Source: CAUJIW01 sp963205175
GTDB lineage: Bacteria > Pseudomonadota > Alphaproteobacteria > Sphingomonadales > Sphingomonadaceae
Length of the DNA: 64,000 bases
NCBI GenBank assembly: GCA_041060555.1
Contig: JBEUDS010000017.1
Strand: one strand, 5' to 3'
Shown one piece after another: positions 9,581 through 16,840 of this stretch. Position numbers and translations under genes: made by a program. Positions within the stretch are counted from its first letter, which is position 1. The number at the start of each line of letters is the position of its first letter. The notes below the pieces were generated by a model that saw nothing but the letters and a program-made list of their open reading frames with translations, had not been told where the DNA came from and searched no databases.

Positions 9581-9924
9581 TTTTTTTCCGCTTCCAGCAA
9601 CAGGCCCTTGGACACGTAGCGGAGCTGGAAGGCCTCGAAGATCGGCAGGATGTCCAGCAGCGCGTCGATGCCTTCCGGTGTGACGGGCACAGGATTGCCT
9701 TCTGCGTCGCCCACCCCTTCCCATTCCAAGACGACCAGCCGTGCCAGGGCCTTGGCCATGGTGACCGCGATGGTCTCGTTCGACGCGCCTTCGGGCAAGG
9801 CAGCCACCGCCGGATCACTGCGGGCGGCGGCCATGAGCGAGGTGGTCAGGGGAGCGACGCGCACGCGCACGTCATGTCCGAGGTCGAGCCAGCTCGGCTC
9901 GCGCGACAGGTTCAGGCGGATCAT
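9487..9924 (-). CDS. phage tail assembly chaperone (G-like, zero-frame product)
   Basis: The 145-aa zero-frame product begins MIRLNLSREPSWLDLGHDVR and has the compact helical core (VAPLTTSLMAAARSDPAV; ALARLVVLEWEGVGD; ALLDILPIFEAFQLRYVSKG) of phage tail assembly chaperones that bind the tape measure during tail polymerisation. After the slippery site at residues 113-115 only about 30 low-complexity residues remain before the stop. Spacing to the tail tube gene is 10 bases. Expected output is mostly this short form with a minor frameshifted form. Confidence 0.85.
   Translation of the reverse strand: MIRLNLSREPSWLDLGHDVRVRVAPLTTSLMAAARSDPAVAALPEGASNETIAVTMAKALARLVVLEWEGVGDAEGNPVPVTPEGIDALLDILPIFEAFQLRYVSKGLLLEAEKNGSAPSPNGTSAGATSIADPAAAFAVNVPPS
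9580..9586 (-). promoter_or_regulatory. -1 ribosomal frameshift slippery heptamer A_AAA_AAC
   Basis: A run of seven A residues on the minus strand (9587-9581) followed by C reads GAA AAA AAC in the frame of the upstream chaperone gene. The heptamer fits the X XXY YYZ rule exactly. After a -1 slip the ribosome reads AAA AAA CGG and enters the downstream open frame. In lambda and many siphophages the same position, between tail tube and tape measure genes, carries the G/GT frameshift. Confidence 0.8.
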
Positions 9925-9934
9925 GGGAATGGCC

Positions 9935-11206
9935 TCAGGTATAGCTTGTGACGTCGTTCAGGAGGTGGGCGCGCAGCATCGTGCCTTCGCTGTCATCGTA
10001 GGAGGCGCGCCAGTCGAAGCTCGCCTCGACCCCGCCGGGGCCGGAGACGGCATATTTGGGTTTGGGCAGGAAGACCCGCGGCAACTCGAAGCGGAGCGCG
10101 TAGCCTTCCGGGAAGGTGAACCCGTATTCGAGTCCGACAGGATCGCCATTGGCGGCCTCGGCCACGAGCGTCGCGCCATCGAAGCGTACCGACATCGATC
10201 CTTCCGCCGAGGCGAACGTGGGATCGGCCGCCTCGATCTTGCCGTCCTCGCGAATGACCCGGACGCGTTCGAGATTGTTGGAGAAGGTCAGACTGCCGCC
10301 AGTGACGCCGGCGAGCGCCGCACCGCCGCGTCGGATGAAGCCGCGCCCCTGGCTGAAGCGCCGGAGCGCGTAGGCCGTCGGATTGGCGTCGACCGTCGCA
10401 GAGAAGCGTTCCTCGCCTTGGGCCACGAGCTGGAGGCGGGCATTTGCCGGTCCCTCCTGGCCCATCTCGAAGTTTAGGCTCTCCATCACCGTGCCGAGGT
10501 GACGGAAGAACACCGGCGTCGCGAGCTTCGGATGGCCGACCTCGATCGTGTAGCTCGGGATGTCGTCGGCGCCGCTCTCCCAGACATGGGCGTAGCCACC
10601 GCTGGTCAGCGTGGGACCCGAGACGGCGCCAGCGGATGCAGCAAGGGTGTAGCTGTTGCCGGTCGGGCCTGCCGCGTCGAACACGATCACGAGCGTCTGC
10701 GTGCTCGTCGGCCGCGAATAGGTGCACTTGGCGATTTCGGGGTCGGGCGATGCGTTGAGATCGCCGACAAGTTCATCGACGGTCTGCGTGACCGTTCCCT
10801 GGATTTGCGTCTCCTGCGCGCCCGCCGTACCGGAGACGAACGTCCAGACCGTACCGTTCAAGGTGATCGTGTCGCCCGCTATGGGATTGACGGCGAAGAC
10901 GATCGAGCCGCTGGCGTTCGTGGGCGTGGTCACCGGGTCTCCGAACAGGCCCGTCAGCCAGAAGCCCGTTCCACGCAGGTCGAGCGGGATGTCGAGCTGG
11001 CCCTCGTCGGTGATGAGGCCGCGATAGGGATCCTGCGCGTTGCGCCCGCGTCCCAGCAGCGGGTCGTCCCCGAGCGGCTGGGCCGAAGACAGATCGGTCG
11101 ATTTGAAATCGAGGCTCTGATAGCCGGTGAGCGGCGCGACCCCGTAGCTTGCCTCCCGGCACGCCTTGAGGGTGGCGTCCGCGCCATATGCGCGCGCCTT
11201 GGGCAT
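9935..11206 (-). CDS. phage major tail tube protein with inserted domain
   Basis: The 423-aa protein is placed as the tail tube subunit by position between tail terminator and chaperone genes and by sequence: MPKARAYGADATLKACREASYG at the start, a GYQSLDFKSTDL segment, and PANARLQLVAQGEERFSATV later. Tail tube proteins of this type are commonly near 300 aa. Residues about 100-210 (DTITLNGTVWTF through GNSYTLAASAGAVSGPTL) resemble a modular decoration domain that recurs in phage virion proteins, inserted after FWLTGLFGDPVTT. The C-terminal part (RVFLPKPKYAVSGPGGVEAS) again looks like tube fold. Confidence 0.85.
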   Translation of the reverse strand: MPKARAYGADATLKACREASYGVAPLTGYQSLDFKSTDLSSAQPLGDDPLLGRGRNAQDPYRGLITDEGQLDIPLDLRGTGFWLTGLFGDPVTTPTNASGSIVFAVNPIAGDTITLNGTVWTFVSGTAGAQETQIQGTVTQTVDELVGDLNASPDPEIAKCTYSRPTSTQTLVIVFDAAGPTGNSYTLAASAGAVSGPTLTSGGYAHVWESGADDIPSYTIEVGHPKLATPVFFRHLGTVMESLNFEMGQEGPANARLQLVAQGEERFSATVDANPTAYALRRFSQGRGFIRRGGAALAGVTGGSLTFSNNLERVRVIREDGKIEAADPTFASAEGSMSVRFDGATLVAEAANGDPVGLEYGFTFPEGYALRFELPRVFLPKPKYAVSGPGGVEASFDWRASYDDSEGTMLRAHLLNDVTSYT

Positions 11207-11246
11207 GGATGACTCCCGTCTTGTCCGTGATTGGGTCGTGGTTGGG

Positions 11247-11678
11247 TCAGGCGGTGAGTGGATCGCTCACCAGGTATTCGATCGTGACGATGATCCGCGC
11301 GGTCAGCATCGGCGGCGCTCCTTCGAGAGCGAGCGCGCCTGTCTCCGGGGCTGACGGCGTCAGGTTCTCCGCAAAGCCGCCGAGCGTCTCATCGACACGC
11401 AGGGCGGCCCCGATTGCACCCAGCAGCTGATCGAGCGCCGCTTCGCCGCCGCCGCTTGGGTCTCGCGGCACATAGACTTCGAGCTCGACCCGGTGCGCAT
11501 AGAATTCGGTGCGGGGATTGAGGGTGATGTCGGGTTCGCCGGGCTCGCCATCGCGCAGGATGACGAGACCGGCGGCGGGCACCTTCTCGGGCAGCACCTC
11601 GTTGCGCCGCACCGGCGCCGCCAACTGCCCCGCGAGAACAACCGAAAGCGCGGCGAGGATCTGTTCACGTCGAGACAT
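11247..11678 (-). CDS. phage tail terminator / minor tail protein U-like
   Basis: This 143-aa protein (MSRREQILAALSVVLAGQ; VLPEKVPAAGLVILRDGEPG; YAHRVELEVYVPRD) has the size, position and pattern of tail terminator proteins that cap the tail tube and join it to the head. It is encoded between the DUF6441 protein and the tail tube gene. Its ATG at 11678 overlaps the stop of the upstream gene. The family is recognised by pattern and context rather than by a single motif, so the exact role is inferred. Confidence 0.72.
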   Translation of the reverse strand: MSRREQILAALSVVLAGQLAAPVRRNEVLPEKVPAAGLVILRDGEPGEPDITLNPRTEFYAHRVELEVYVPRDPSGGGEAALDQLLGAIGAALRVDETLGGFAENLTPSAPETGALALEGAPPMLTARIIVTIEYLVSDPLTA

Positions 11679-12337
11679 CAGCGGCTCCCGTCCCCATCAG
11701 AAATCCAGTTGCGCACGACCAGGCTGGGTAGTCGGCTCACCCAGCGCTCGGCGGCGCCGGCCACCTCGAGGCGCTTGGCGAGGGTGACCTGCGGAACCAG
11801 GATGAACATCGGCACGGTCACCAGTCCTCGGCCCGTCCGGAGTGCGGAAGCGCTCGCGCGAGAGAAGCCACCACGCTTGCCTGTCCGGGCACGCATCCCG
11901 TCGGCCACGAGGAGAGAGGGACCGCGGCGTCGATAGACGAAGCGCAGCCGTTGCCCGGTCCGTCGCTCCCATCCGCCCGGCGTGATCTTCCGGCCGCCAT
12001 CCCCGTACCGGCCAGCAGCCGCCGTCGGGATCGCGAGGAAGAAGCCGTTCTTCGAGCGAATGGTCGCGCCTTCCTCATAGATGCGGATGATGCCTGGCGC
12101 CTTGGACCAGACGAGACCCGCCGCCCGGATGCTGTCTTCGCCCTTGGGGTAGACTTGTCCGCGCCAGGTGCGCGCCAGTCTCGGACCCAGCCCCGCCGAG
12201 GTGACCTGCGTCCGGAGCTCGGTCTTCAAGCCTTCGGTGGCCTGTGAGATCCCGGCCGTGACGGCCTTCTCGGCGGCCTTGATCTCGTCGCTCATCAGCT
12301 TGCCGAGGTCGCCGATCGTGCTGACCGAGAACCTCAT
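11678..12337 (-). CDS. DUF6441 family phage protein (HK97 gp10-like position)
   Basis: The 219-aa product starts MRFSVSTIGDLGKLMSDEIK and contains AGLGPRLARTWRGQVYPKG, VWSKAPGIIRIYEEGATIRS and the arginine-rich RTGQRLRFVYRRRGPSLLVADG stretch that I associate with DUF6441. It sits where HK97 gp10-type neck proteins are encoded. The start at 12337 overlaps the stop of the head-tail joining gene by four bases; the open frame continues upstream to 12658 but that part is a shadow. Function beyond neck/tail completion is not known. Confidence 0.8.
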   Translation of the reverse strand: MRFSVSTIGDLGKLMSDEIKAAEKAVTAGISQATEGLKTELRTQVTSAGLGPRLARTWRGQVYPKGEDSIRAAGLVWSKAPGIIRIYEEGATIRSKNGFFLAIPTAAAGRYGDGGRKITPGGWERRTGQRLRFVYRRRGPSLLVADGMRARTGKRGGFSRASASALRTGRGLVTVPMFILVPQVTLAKRLEVAGAAERWVSRLPSLVVRNWISDGDGSR

Positions 12338-12645
12338 GCCTCGCGCAACTCCGCCGTCCAGATCAGTCGCTCCGCGTCGCGGCTCGGCTCTCCCTGGACG
12401 ACATAGGAAACGCCGTCGAACTGGAACCCGTCGCCTTCGGCGAGGCTGGGCGCATCGGCGACGCGAATGTCGAGCAGCGTCGTAACGGCATGCAACCGTG
12501 TCTCGCCGAATTCGAAGACACTGTCGGGCCGGCGCAAGACGACCCGAACGGAGACGGCGCTGCCGCCCTTTGGCGTAAAGGTCGCGTCCCGCGCCATGTT
12601 CGGGTCGGCGAACAGTGACTGGAACGCAGCGGCGATGGCCGACAT
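12334..12645 (-). CDS. phage head-tail joining protein
   Basis: A 103-aa protein (MSAIAAAFQSLFADPNMARDATF; RVVLRRPDSVFEFGETRL; GDGFQFDGVSYVVQGEPSRD) with the beta-rich pattern of the small head-tail joining or stopper proteins related to lambda gpFII. It lies between the DUF2190 and DUF6441 genes and overlaps both by four or one bases. The conserved middle part reads like a beta barrel that docks on the neck. The assignment rests on pattern and position. Confidence 0.78.
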   Translation of the reverse strand: MSAIAAAFQSLFADPNMARDATFTPKGGSAVSVRVVLRRPDSVFEFGETRLHAVTTLLDIRVADAPSLAEGDGFQFDGVSYVVQGEPSRDAERLIWTAELREA

Positions 12646-12980
12646 CAGAAGCTGCCATTCAGGCGAACCCGCCCGATGACGTCACCGGCGCCACCGGCGA
12701 CGGCTTCGGTCGCAACGCCGATTAGCGTGTTGGCGGTGGCGGCCTTCGTCGCCTCTTTGTTGGTGTTGTCCCAGTAGACCTTGTCGCCCGCGGCCCACGC
12801 CTGCGAGGCGACCTTCTTCAGGTCGAAGACGCCGACGAGCGACGCCTCGACGGTCTCGCCGAGGGCAGCGCTGCCCGCCGCCACGCCAAAGATGGAGCCG
12901 ACGAGCAGGCCGTCACCGGAAACGACCGCATAGGGCGCGGTCAGGGTGATGGTGTTGCCGGGCTGGACGTAGTTCTTCAT
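12645..12980 (-). CDS. DUF2190 family phage protein
   Basis: This 111-aa protein matches DUF2190: it opens MKNYVQPGNTITLTAPYAV, continues VVSGDGLLVGSIFGVAAGSA, and contains WAAGDKVYWDNTNKEAT and the ending region GVATEAVAGGAGDVIGRVRL. In siphophages the gene directly follows the capsid gene and is often considered a capsid decoration or head completion protein. Here it follows the capsid fusion gene after an 85-base gap, and its own stop overlaps the next start. Confidence 0.88.
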   Translation of the reverse strand: MKNYVQPGNTITLTAPYAVVSGDGLLVGSIFGVAAGSAALGETVEASLVGVFDLKKVASQAWAAGDKVYWDNTNKEATKAATANTLIGVATEAVAGGAGDVIGRVRLNGSF

Positions 12981-13065
12981 GAGCTTGATCCTCTTGGAAA
13001 GACGAAGGGCGGCCCGTCAGGACCGCCCATGTCGTCGGGGTTCAGGTGTCAGGGAAGGGGCCGGA

Positions 13066-15105
13066 TCAGGCGCCCGGGTTCTTGTAGAGGCCGCGCCAGT
13101 CGATGGCCTTGGCGCCGAAGTCGAGGCGGCACTTGATCTCGACCCCGTCGACGTCGAAGCCATTGCGCGTCTCGATGTAGGCGCCCTGTTGGCCTTCGAG
13201 ATAGGCGTACTCGATCGTGTCGATCTGGTTGGGGCTGGCGGCCAGATACCAGGCGGTCTCGCTGGCGGCATCGAGACGCGGCTCGGCGATGGGGCTAAGC
13301 GTGCGGATCGACTGGGGCACCACGTTGCCGCTCGACGGAGGCACGAGGTTCTGAGCGACCAGCTGCTCTGCCTTCAGTTCCAGAGATGCCGGCACGATCA
13401 GGAAGGCGGGTCGGATGTTGAGCACCGTCTTCTTGTCGAGCCCGGTCTGCTTCGCCATCGCCGCCCGAGCCGCGCCGACGGTGGTGACGTCGAGCGCCGC
13501 ACCGGTGCCCGCGAGGTTCTTATGAGTGGTGTGGAACAGCGCATTGCCATCGGCCATGGCCGGGTTCGAGGTGATGATGCCCCAGACCACGTCCGACTCC
13601 AGCTGGGCGATGGAGTTGCCGTACATTGCCGGGATCCGGGTGAAGGCGTCCAGATCGTCGTTGATCAGCACCTGCCGGGTGATGGCGACAACCCGGCCGT
13701 AGGTCTTCACGCGGTAGCTTTCCTTGCTCTCGCCGAGCGTTCCGCGCTTGAACTCGCCGCTCTCGCCCACTTCCAGGAGCTGCGGCGCCTCGCCGAGCTG
13801 CACCCGGTGCATCGCCTTGAAGTCGGTCGCCAGAACCTGACGGCAGAAGAGTGCGAAGGTCCGCGGATAGGCCTCGTAGGCCTGGCGCAGGGTCTTGTTG
13901 GTGACGGCCGCGAGGATTTCGGGGAAGTCCGAGGTCGAATGCAGCGCGCGCGTCGCCACCTCGTCACGCGAGAGGCCGCGCGTGTTCACCCCGGCATTGC
14001 CGAGGCTTTCGCGGGCGAGTTCCAGCAGCGTCATGCCTCGATACTGACGGGCAGCATCTTCAAGCGGGAACAGCGTCGGGCTGTACCGGTGCAGCAGCGC
14101 ATTGGCCACGGCATCGCGGCGGGTGATGCGCTCATCCCGGCCACCGAGCGGGACGGAGACTTGGCCGAAGGTCCGCGTCTCCTCCGACTTCGCTGCGACC
14201 TGATCGAGGATCAGGCGACGCGCCTCGTCGAGACCGGTGCCGCGCTTGACCAGATCCTCGGCGAGGCCGCGCTCGAGGTTCAGCCGACCGGCCAGATCGT
14301 AGATGGTCGAGACACGCTCCCGTTCGGCTTCGCGGGCGCGGTTCGCCACAGCCTCGGGATCCGTGGCTTCGGGCTTGGCAGTCTTCGGACGCGCGCGGGT
14401 CTGCGTGTCGGCCGCGCTCGCGGGCGTGTCGGTCATGGTGGTCTCCTCGGTCGCTGCCGTTTCGCTCGTCTGGTCGGCCACGACCTCGTCAGTCTGGGCC
14501 GGGGTCTGGGTCTTCTCCGTCATCGGGGATGCTCCTTGCGGGTTTGAGGGCGCGTCCCGGCGGTGAAGGACGCAGGTTTCAAGCGGGCTCTGGCTGCGGA
14601 AGCCCGCGGCGGGGTCGGCCCCGACCGGGACCGCTGAGATTTCGAAGGGGGTCCAGTCCACCGCCCGCCAGAGCTCCCGCCCGCCGTCGGGCTTGGAGAT
14701 GTCGAAGCGATGGACCTGGTAGCCGATGGAGACCGCGCGGATGTGCCCGGCCTGGATGTCGCGCCAGATCGGCTCGACATCGGCGCGCTCGCTGATGCGG
14801 ACCTGCGCGATGCCGCGGCCGTTCTCGATCCGCGCCGAGCCGGGCACCACCGAGCCGATGACGGCGTCGAGTGTGTCGATCTCATGCACCTTCAGGAACG
14901 GCGCGCCCGCGTTCAGCCGGTCGAGGCGCACATGAGCAGGGTCGAGGCTGAGTTCCTCGTCGTAGGGCTCGCCGAAGAAGCTCGCCCGCCGGACGCGTGC
15001 GCCCGCCGACCAGATCACCTCGACGGTGCGTGCGTCGGCATCGACGGTGTTCGGCGCAAGCTCCGCCGACCGGCGAAGCGCCGGCAGTTCGATCATCGTG
15101 TCCAT
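13066..15105 (-). CDS. prohead protease / major capsid protein fusion
   Basis: One 679-aa chain carries an HK97-type prohead protease at about 1-175 and a major capsid protein at about 330-679. Candidate protease residues are H74 in LKVHEIDTLDAV and S126 in HIRAVSIGYQVHRFD. A charged, Ala/Thr/Glu-rich linker (about 195-290) probably acts as the scaffold that is removed at maturation. The capsid half has QVLINDDLDAFTRIP, GLDKKTVLNIRPAFLIVP and a DFGAKAIDWRGLYKNPGA ending. The ATG at 15105 is four bases from the portal stop; upstream open frame is not coding. Such fusions are a known alphaproteobacterial phage type. Confidence 0.93.
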   Translation of the reverse strand: MDTMIELPALRRSAELAPNTVDADARTVEVIWSAGARVRRASFFGEPYDEELSLDPAHVRLDRLNAGAPFLKVHEIDTLDAVIGSVVPGSARIENGRGIAQVRISERADVEPIWRDIQAGHIRAVSIGYQVHRFDISKPDGGRELWRAVDWTPFEISAVPVGADPAAGFRSQSPLETCVLHRRDAPSNPQGASPMTEKTQTPAQTDEVVADQTSETAATEETTMTDTPASAADTQTRARPKTAKPEATDPEAVANRAREAERERVSTIYDLAGRLNLERGLAEDLVKRGTGLDEARRLILDQVAAKSEETRTFGQVSVPLGGRDERITRRDAVANALLHRYSPTLFPLEDAARQYRGMTLLELARESLGNAGVNTRGLSRDEVATRALHSTSDFPEILAAVTNKTLRQAYEAYPRTFALFCRQVLATDFKAMHRVQLGEAPQLLEVGESGEFKRGTLGESKESYRVKTYGRVVAITRQVLINDDLDAFTRIPAMYGNSIAQLESDVVWGIITSNPAMADGNALFHTTHKNLAGTGAALDVTTVGAARAAMAKQTGLDKKTVLNIRPAFLIVPASLELKAEQLVAQNLVPPSSGNVVPQSIRTLSPIAEPRLDAASETAWYLAASPNQIDTIEYAYLEGQQGAYIETRNGFDVDGVEIKCRLDFGAKAIDWRGLYKNPGA

Positions 15106-15109
15106 GAAG

Positions 15110-16630
15110 TCAGTCCTGTTGGGCGGTGTCCGGCTGCCCCGGGTCGGGTTCCGGATCGGTTGCCGGGTCGCTCGATTGCGCGCTGCCGGTCTTGGTGACG
15201 CGGCGGGGGTCGCTGTCGAGCACAAGCCCGAGGGCGTCGAGCTTGGCGTTGGTCGCGGCGATCTCCGCCAGCACGGCGTCGGGATTGCGGCCCTGGCGAG
15301 CGATCACCTCGGCCAGTGTCATCGTTCCCGAACGGATCGCCAGAAGGTTCGCCATCGCGTCCTTCTGCGGATCGACTGCCTCGAACTTGGGCGGTGACCA
15401 TTCGACCGGCACGTCCGGCGTCGGGATCTGTCCCGAGGCCCATGCGGCCTCGGTGAACCAGCGCCAGACCGGGGTGCAGAGCATCGGAATGAAGAGCTGC
15501 CACTGGACAGCGTCGATCATCCGGCGGAACTCGACGAGCCCCGCCCGGATGGAGGAGTAGTTCACCTGGCTGAGATCGCCGGTGAGTAGCTCGTAGGGCA
15601 CCCGGAACCCGGCCGAAATCGTATGCAGGCTGGCGCGCTTGTATTCGCCATAGCCGCCGGTGGCGGCCGGCTGGTTGAAGCGGATGTCCTTTCCGCCGCG
15701 GGCATAGGCGATCAGTCCTGGTTCGAACTGCTCGACCCGGTTGCCATCGGCGTCGACCACCGCCGGGGCGATGCCCTGCTGCGCCTCGTCGTCCCCGAAG
15801 ACGATGGCGGTGACGCAAGCCTCGGTCTTCTTGCGAACGATCTCGGCCACCTCGTAATCGTCGAGATCACGAAGGGCGCGGATAACCGGCGCGCCCCAGG
15901 GAACGCCGCGCGCCTGCGTGCGCTGCTTCTCATAGACATGCGCGATCTCGCTCGCCGGGACCGGCCGGCTCTGCAGGCCGTTTTGCAGGGCGCCATAGGC
16001 GTCGCCGGGATGCTCGGCGTGGAGCCAGTAGGCCCGGCGCCTGCCGAGCGGATCGAACTCGATCCCCTGCATGAGGCGGCCCGCACCGAGCGCGCCGGAT
16101 TTGGTGGCGTCGAGGAAGTCGGCCTCCAGCACCTGCAATTGCAGCGGCACCGGCAGGCCGTCCGCAGCGCGGCGCAGGCGACGGCGCACCAGCACTTCGC
16201 CGGCCTCGACCATCTCACGGCAGATCAGCGTCTGAAGCCCGTAGAAGTCGAGCTGGCCGTCGGCGTCACAGGCCTCGGCCCATCGTTCGAACAGATCGTC
16301 GACGCGGCGGTCCAGCGTGTCGTCGCCGCTCGCGGCGCGCGGCATGATGCCCGCGCCAATGATGTTGTTCACCAGCACGGCCACGGCCTTGGCCGCGTGC
16401 GGGTTGTTGCGGACGAGGTCGCGCATGCGGTCGCGCAAGAGCGCCCCGGCCACGCCGATCTCGGTGTCAGCTGAGAATCCCGGGGCACGCCAGCCCTCCG
16501 TGCGGCGTCCTCGCGCGGCGCCTTCGTAGCCGCGCGCGAGCGTCTCGAACGCCTGTCGCGCCAGGACCCGCCGCGCGGCGGCCCGAGGGGCGACCGAAGC
16601 GATGGCGCGGTCGAACCAATTCGCCGCCAT
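15110..16630 (-). CDS. phage portal protein (lambda family)
   Basis: The 506-aa protein forms the dodecameric DNA gate at the head vertex. Family marks include the N-terminal MAANWFDRAIASVAPRAAAR, RDLVRNNPHAAKAVAVLVNN, the VEAGEVLVRRRLR segment and GVPWGAPVIRALRDLDDYEV. Size fits lambda gpB relatives. It sits between the gpW-like gene, with which it shares an ATGA overlap at 16630, and the capsid fusion gene. The C-terminus is rich in Asp, Pro and Ser and is probably flexible. Confidence 0.93.
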   Translation of the reverse strand: MAANWFDRAIASVAPRAAARRVLARQAFETLARGYEGAARGRRTEGWRAPGFSADTEIGVAGALLRDRMRDLVRNNPHAAKAVAVLVNNIIGAGIMPRAASGDDTLDRRVDDLFERWAEACDADGQLDFYGLQTLICREMVEAGEVLVRRRLRRAADGLPVPLQLQVLEADFLDATKSGALGAGRLMQGIEFDPLGRRRAYWLHAEHPGDAYGALQNGLQSRPVPASEIAHVYEKQRTQARGVPWGAPVIRALRDLDDYEVAEIVRKKTEACVTAIVFGDDEAQQGIAPAVVDADGNRVEQFEPGLIAYARGGKDIRFNQPAATGGYGEYKRASLHTISAGFRVPYELLTGDLSQVNYSSIRAGLVEFRRMIDAVQWQLFIPMLCTPVWRWFTEAAWASGQIPTPDVPVEWSPPKFEAVDPQKDAMANLLAIRSGTMTLAEVIARQGRNPDAVLAEIAATNAKLDALGLVLDSDPRRVTKTGSAQSSDPATDPEPDPGQPDTAQQD

Positions 16631-16839
16631 CAGCGATCCCCGCGCGAGAAGCCCGCGAGCCCGGCGACCGGAAGCGGCCGCCCCACACTGGCAATCGCGC
16701 GCTCGATGGTCCGGATGCGGGCGAGCAGATCCTCCGCCGAGCCGTACTCCACCGACTTGCCGTCATAGCTGACGCGGGTCGTGCCGCTGGCATAGGCCCG
16801 GCGCAGTGCCGAGAGCTCGGTTTCGGTCCAGTCGGTCAT
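16630..16839 (-). CDS. gpW-like head-tail joining protein
   Basis: This 69-aa product begins MTDWTETELSALRRAYASGT and contains TRVSYDGKSVEYGSAEDLLA and a final arginine-rich helix. Length and pattern match lambda gpW relatives, which seal the packaged head; in lambda and here the gene lies between terminase and portal. The start at 16839 is set by length agreement with the family and lies directly after the terminase stop; the open frame extends upstream but that part overlaps terminase. Confidence 0.85.
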   Translation of the reverse strand: MTDWTETELSALRRAYASGTTRVSYDGKSVEYGSAEDLLARIRTIERAIASVGRPLPVAGLAGFSRGDR

Positions 16840-16840
16840 C

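Noticed and set aside
9589..9724. Independent start at 9724 for the T part of the chaperone
   Set aside because: The translation before the slippery site is Arg-rich antisense-like sequence, and the start has no good binding site; frameshifting explains the pair better.
12979..14547. 522-codon plus-strand frame opposite the capsid fusion gene
   Set aside because: Shadow of the capsid gene; composition typical of antisense reading in high-GC DNA.
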